From NCBI GenBank assembly GCA_030447415.1, contig JAUJOZ010000003.1, positions 187,172 through 251,171 on the forward strand: a stretch of DNA of 64,000 nt, in the 5' to 3' direction. Below the pieces are notes generated by a model. That model made no database searches, had not been told where the DNA came from, and was given only the letters and a program-made list of their open reading frames with translations. Source of the stretch: Thermomicrobiales bacterium. GTDB taxonomy: Bacteria; Chloroflexota; Chloroflexia; Thermomicrobiales; UBA6265. Of the stretch, positions 62,511 through 64,000 are shown in pieces (the first letter of the stretch is position 1; each line of letters starts with the position of its first letter). The translations under genes and the position numbers were made by a program.

Positions 62511-64000
62511 CTATCCGCGACCGATTGGATCCAGCCAGTCGGCTGCCGCGTCCGGAAGGTCGTACGTGCTGCCCACGGTCACGGAGCACTCGGGGAGGGA
62601 CTGCACAAACGACGCCCCATACCGCTTAGAGAGCACGCGCCGGTCGAGGACAGCGCAGACGCCGCGGTCCCGGCTGCTACGGATCAGCCGGCCGAACCCC
62701 TGCTTGAACCGGAGGACCGCCTGCGGCACCGCGTACTGGAGGAACGGTTCCTCGAAGAGCTCGCTTCGCGCGGAGAACACCGGATCGGACGGTACGGCGA
62801 ACGGCAGCTTGGTAATTACCAGCAGGCTCAACGCCGGTCCGACGACATCAACACCCTCCCAAAAAGTCGCCGTGCCAAGGACGACGACGTTGGGCGTCCG
62901 CTTCAACCGTTCAACAAGTTGACGCGGGCTGCCGTCCGTGCGCTGCGCGAGGACGAGAATGCCCGCCTCCTCTAACCGTCCCTTTATGGCCTTGTACGTC
63001 GCCTGGAGCGCGGCGTGGGACGTAAACAGAACCAGGGCCCGCCCGCGCGTCGCCTCGCATACGGCGGTCAGCGCGTCCTGGAGCCGGCGCTGGTAGGCCG
63101 GCTGCCCGGGTTCCGGCATGTCGTCGGCAAGGTACAACAGCGTGGACCGCTCGTAGTCGAACGGTGAGGCGACGGCCAGCTCGTCCGCATCTTCTAACCC
63201 GAGGCGTTCAGCAACGTAGTCGAAGGTGCCGTCGGTCGTGATGGTCGCCGAGGTGAGCACAACAGAGCGGAGCGGCTCGAATAACTGCTCACGGAGGACG
63301 CCGCCGACGTGCAGCGGTGCCGCGTGAAGCGCCGCTCGGTCACCGAACTGGCTACGCTCGATCCAGTAGACGACACTGGGATCGGGTGAAGCGATCGCCC
63401 CGTGAAGCTGAACCGCCAGCTCGGCGCCGCCCCGAATCGCGAGACCCAGCTCGATCACCAGTTCCTCGTGCTGCACGTCCGGTTGCTGATCTTCGTCAGC
63501 CGTCTCGTCGACGGGCACCCGCTCGACCGCTTCTAGGTGCCACCGCAGGTCATCGTCCAGCGCGCGCAGCTCCCGCTCCATGGACTCCCAGACTAGCTCG
63601 ACCTCCAGCCAGCTGCCGTCACGTCGCACTCCATCTGTGAGGCGTAGCGTGCGGTCGTAGCCGCCCCTATCGGTGTCATGACGCGCCACCGTCTCGTTCA
63701 GCCGGGCAAAGAGGATCGCCGCGGCCGCCCGGGCGGCGTTGGCGTGATCGAGTGCCAACCGTGTCCGCTCGGCCGCGGCCGCGGCCCGCCGCGTCGCGGC
63801 GTCGTCATCGGCAACCCGGGCTAGATAGGACGACACCCTCGCCAGGGTTCCAGACAGGCGCGGACCCTCCGTCCGGTCCACGCCGTCGAGATGCTCAACC
63901 ACCCCCCGCTCATCGACGGCGTAGCCCAAATGGGACGTCGCCAGATCCTCCCGGTGTTGCGCCACGTCGACGATAAGGTGCGCGTAAAAATGCAGGACAC
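62511..64000 (-). CDS. DinG-like ATP-dependent helicase, 5' part outside window
   Basis: The C-terminal ~495 residues of an XPD/DinG-type superfamily 2 helicase; the start, Walker A and probably the FeS cluster lie beyond the right edge. Helicase-C features are intact: VVLTSATITTDGTFDYVAERLGL, SPFDYERSTLLYLADDMPEP, LVLFTSHAALQATY, LGTATFWEGVDVVGP, LPFAVPSDPVF and the motif VI region FKQGFGRLIRSSRDRG. At the very edge, VLHFYAHLIVDVAQHREDLATSHLGY stands where DEAH should be, so Walker B reads DVAQ. Either this helicase has lost ATPase function, or a few substitutions or errors changed the box. The gene is alone upstream of rho. Confidence 0.88.
   Translation of the reverse strand, partial: VLHFYAHLIVDVAQHREDLATSHLGYAVDERGVVEHLDGVDRTEGPRLSGTLARVSSYLARVADDDAATRRAAAAAERTRLALDHANAARAAAAILFARLNETVARHDTDRGGYDRTLRLTDGVRRDGSWLEVELVWESMERELRALDDDLRWHLEAVERVPVDETADEDQQPDVQHEELVIELGLAIRGGAELAVQLHGAIASPDPSVVYWIERSQFGDRAALHAAPLHVGGVLREQLFEPLRSVVLTSATITTDGTFDYVAERLGLEDADELAVASPFDYERSTLLYLADDMPEPGQPAYQRRLQDALTAVCEATRGRALVLFTSHAALQATYKAIKGRLEEAGILVLAQRTDGSPRQLVERLKRTPNVVVLGTATFWEGVDVVGPALSLLVITKLPFAVPSDPVFSARSELFEEPFLQYAVPQAVLRFKQGFGRLIRSSRDRGVCAVLDRRVLSKRYGASFVQSLPECSVTVGSTYDLPDAAADWLDPIGRG

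Overview
The window is GC-rich chromosomal DNA, densely packed with housekeeping genes. It contains no tRNA, rRNA, CRISPR array or complete mobile element that I can recognise. GTG and TTG starts are frequent, and many neighbouring genes overlap by 4 to 50 nt. Gene content and protein style point to Chloroflexota, probably a Thermomicrobia/Sphaerobacter-like bacterium. The indications are an ftsW-pbp pair, a membrane-anchored YvcK/GlmR, a rho with a long low-complexity N-terminal extension and a dipeptide ABC transporter. This taxonomic placement is inference from memory, not from a search.

Layout. 1-3.3 kb: end of a peptide ABC transporter operon (binding protein cut by the window edge, two permeases). 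3.8-4.2 kb: small zinc-ribbon membrane protein. 4.5-7.6 kb (minus): rpsO-pnp with an intercistronic hairpin and a strong terminator. 7.7-15.1 kb (plus): mtnP, ftsW/rodA-like, class B PBP, a zincin, a membrane protein and gyrB. 15.3-16.6 kb: plsX facing a HU gene. 16.7-25.9 kb (minus): two classical translation/transcription clusters placed head to tail, nusA-ylxR-infB-rbfA-nrnA-truB-ribF and then infC-rpmI-rplT-trmH, the second with its own promoter and an apparent AUU start for infC. 26.1-30.6 kb (plus): glmR-gap-pgk-secG and tatA. 31-33 kb: lepB, a bifunctional-nuclease-family gene and a zinc-ribbon protein. 33.3-38.6 kb: more accessory material, with a Tat-exported amidase, a polysaccharide-deacetylase-like protein, a back-to-back pair of decayed genes (cupin and glycosyltransferase) and a small conserved hypothetical. 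39-41.4 kb: stand-alone nuoE-nuoF diaphorase module. 41.4-45.2 kb: EamA transporter, ornithine-cyclodeaminase-family enzyme, SH3-domain protein and tyrA. 45.3-49.3 kb: ThiF/MoeB-like plus cysteine desulfurase, and a Nudix-fold protein with a ruined Nudix box. 49.4-51.5 kb: uvrB with a broken frame. 51.5-59.4 kb: secreted protein, aroQ-pepQ-efp-accB-xseA-xseB, then an AIR-synthase-like protein, a glycosylasparaginase and a YaeQ-like protein. 59.5-64 kb (minus): rho, about 1 kb without genes, and the 3' part of a DinG-like helicase.

Nothing here forms a clearly new multi-gene system such as a defence island or biosynthetic cluster. The points most worth checking are sequence anomalies inside known families: the infC AUU start, the infB start conflict, the uvrB frameshift, the DVAQ instead of DEAH in the DinG-like helicase, the dead Nudix box, the orphan NuoEF module with an apparently leaderless promoter, EF-hand loops in the solute-binding protein, a recurring GTGCTATACT promoter element, and leader hairpins before nusA, pnp and rho.
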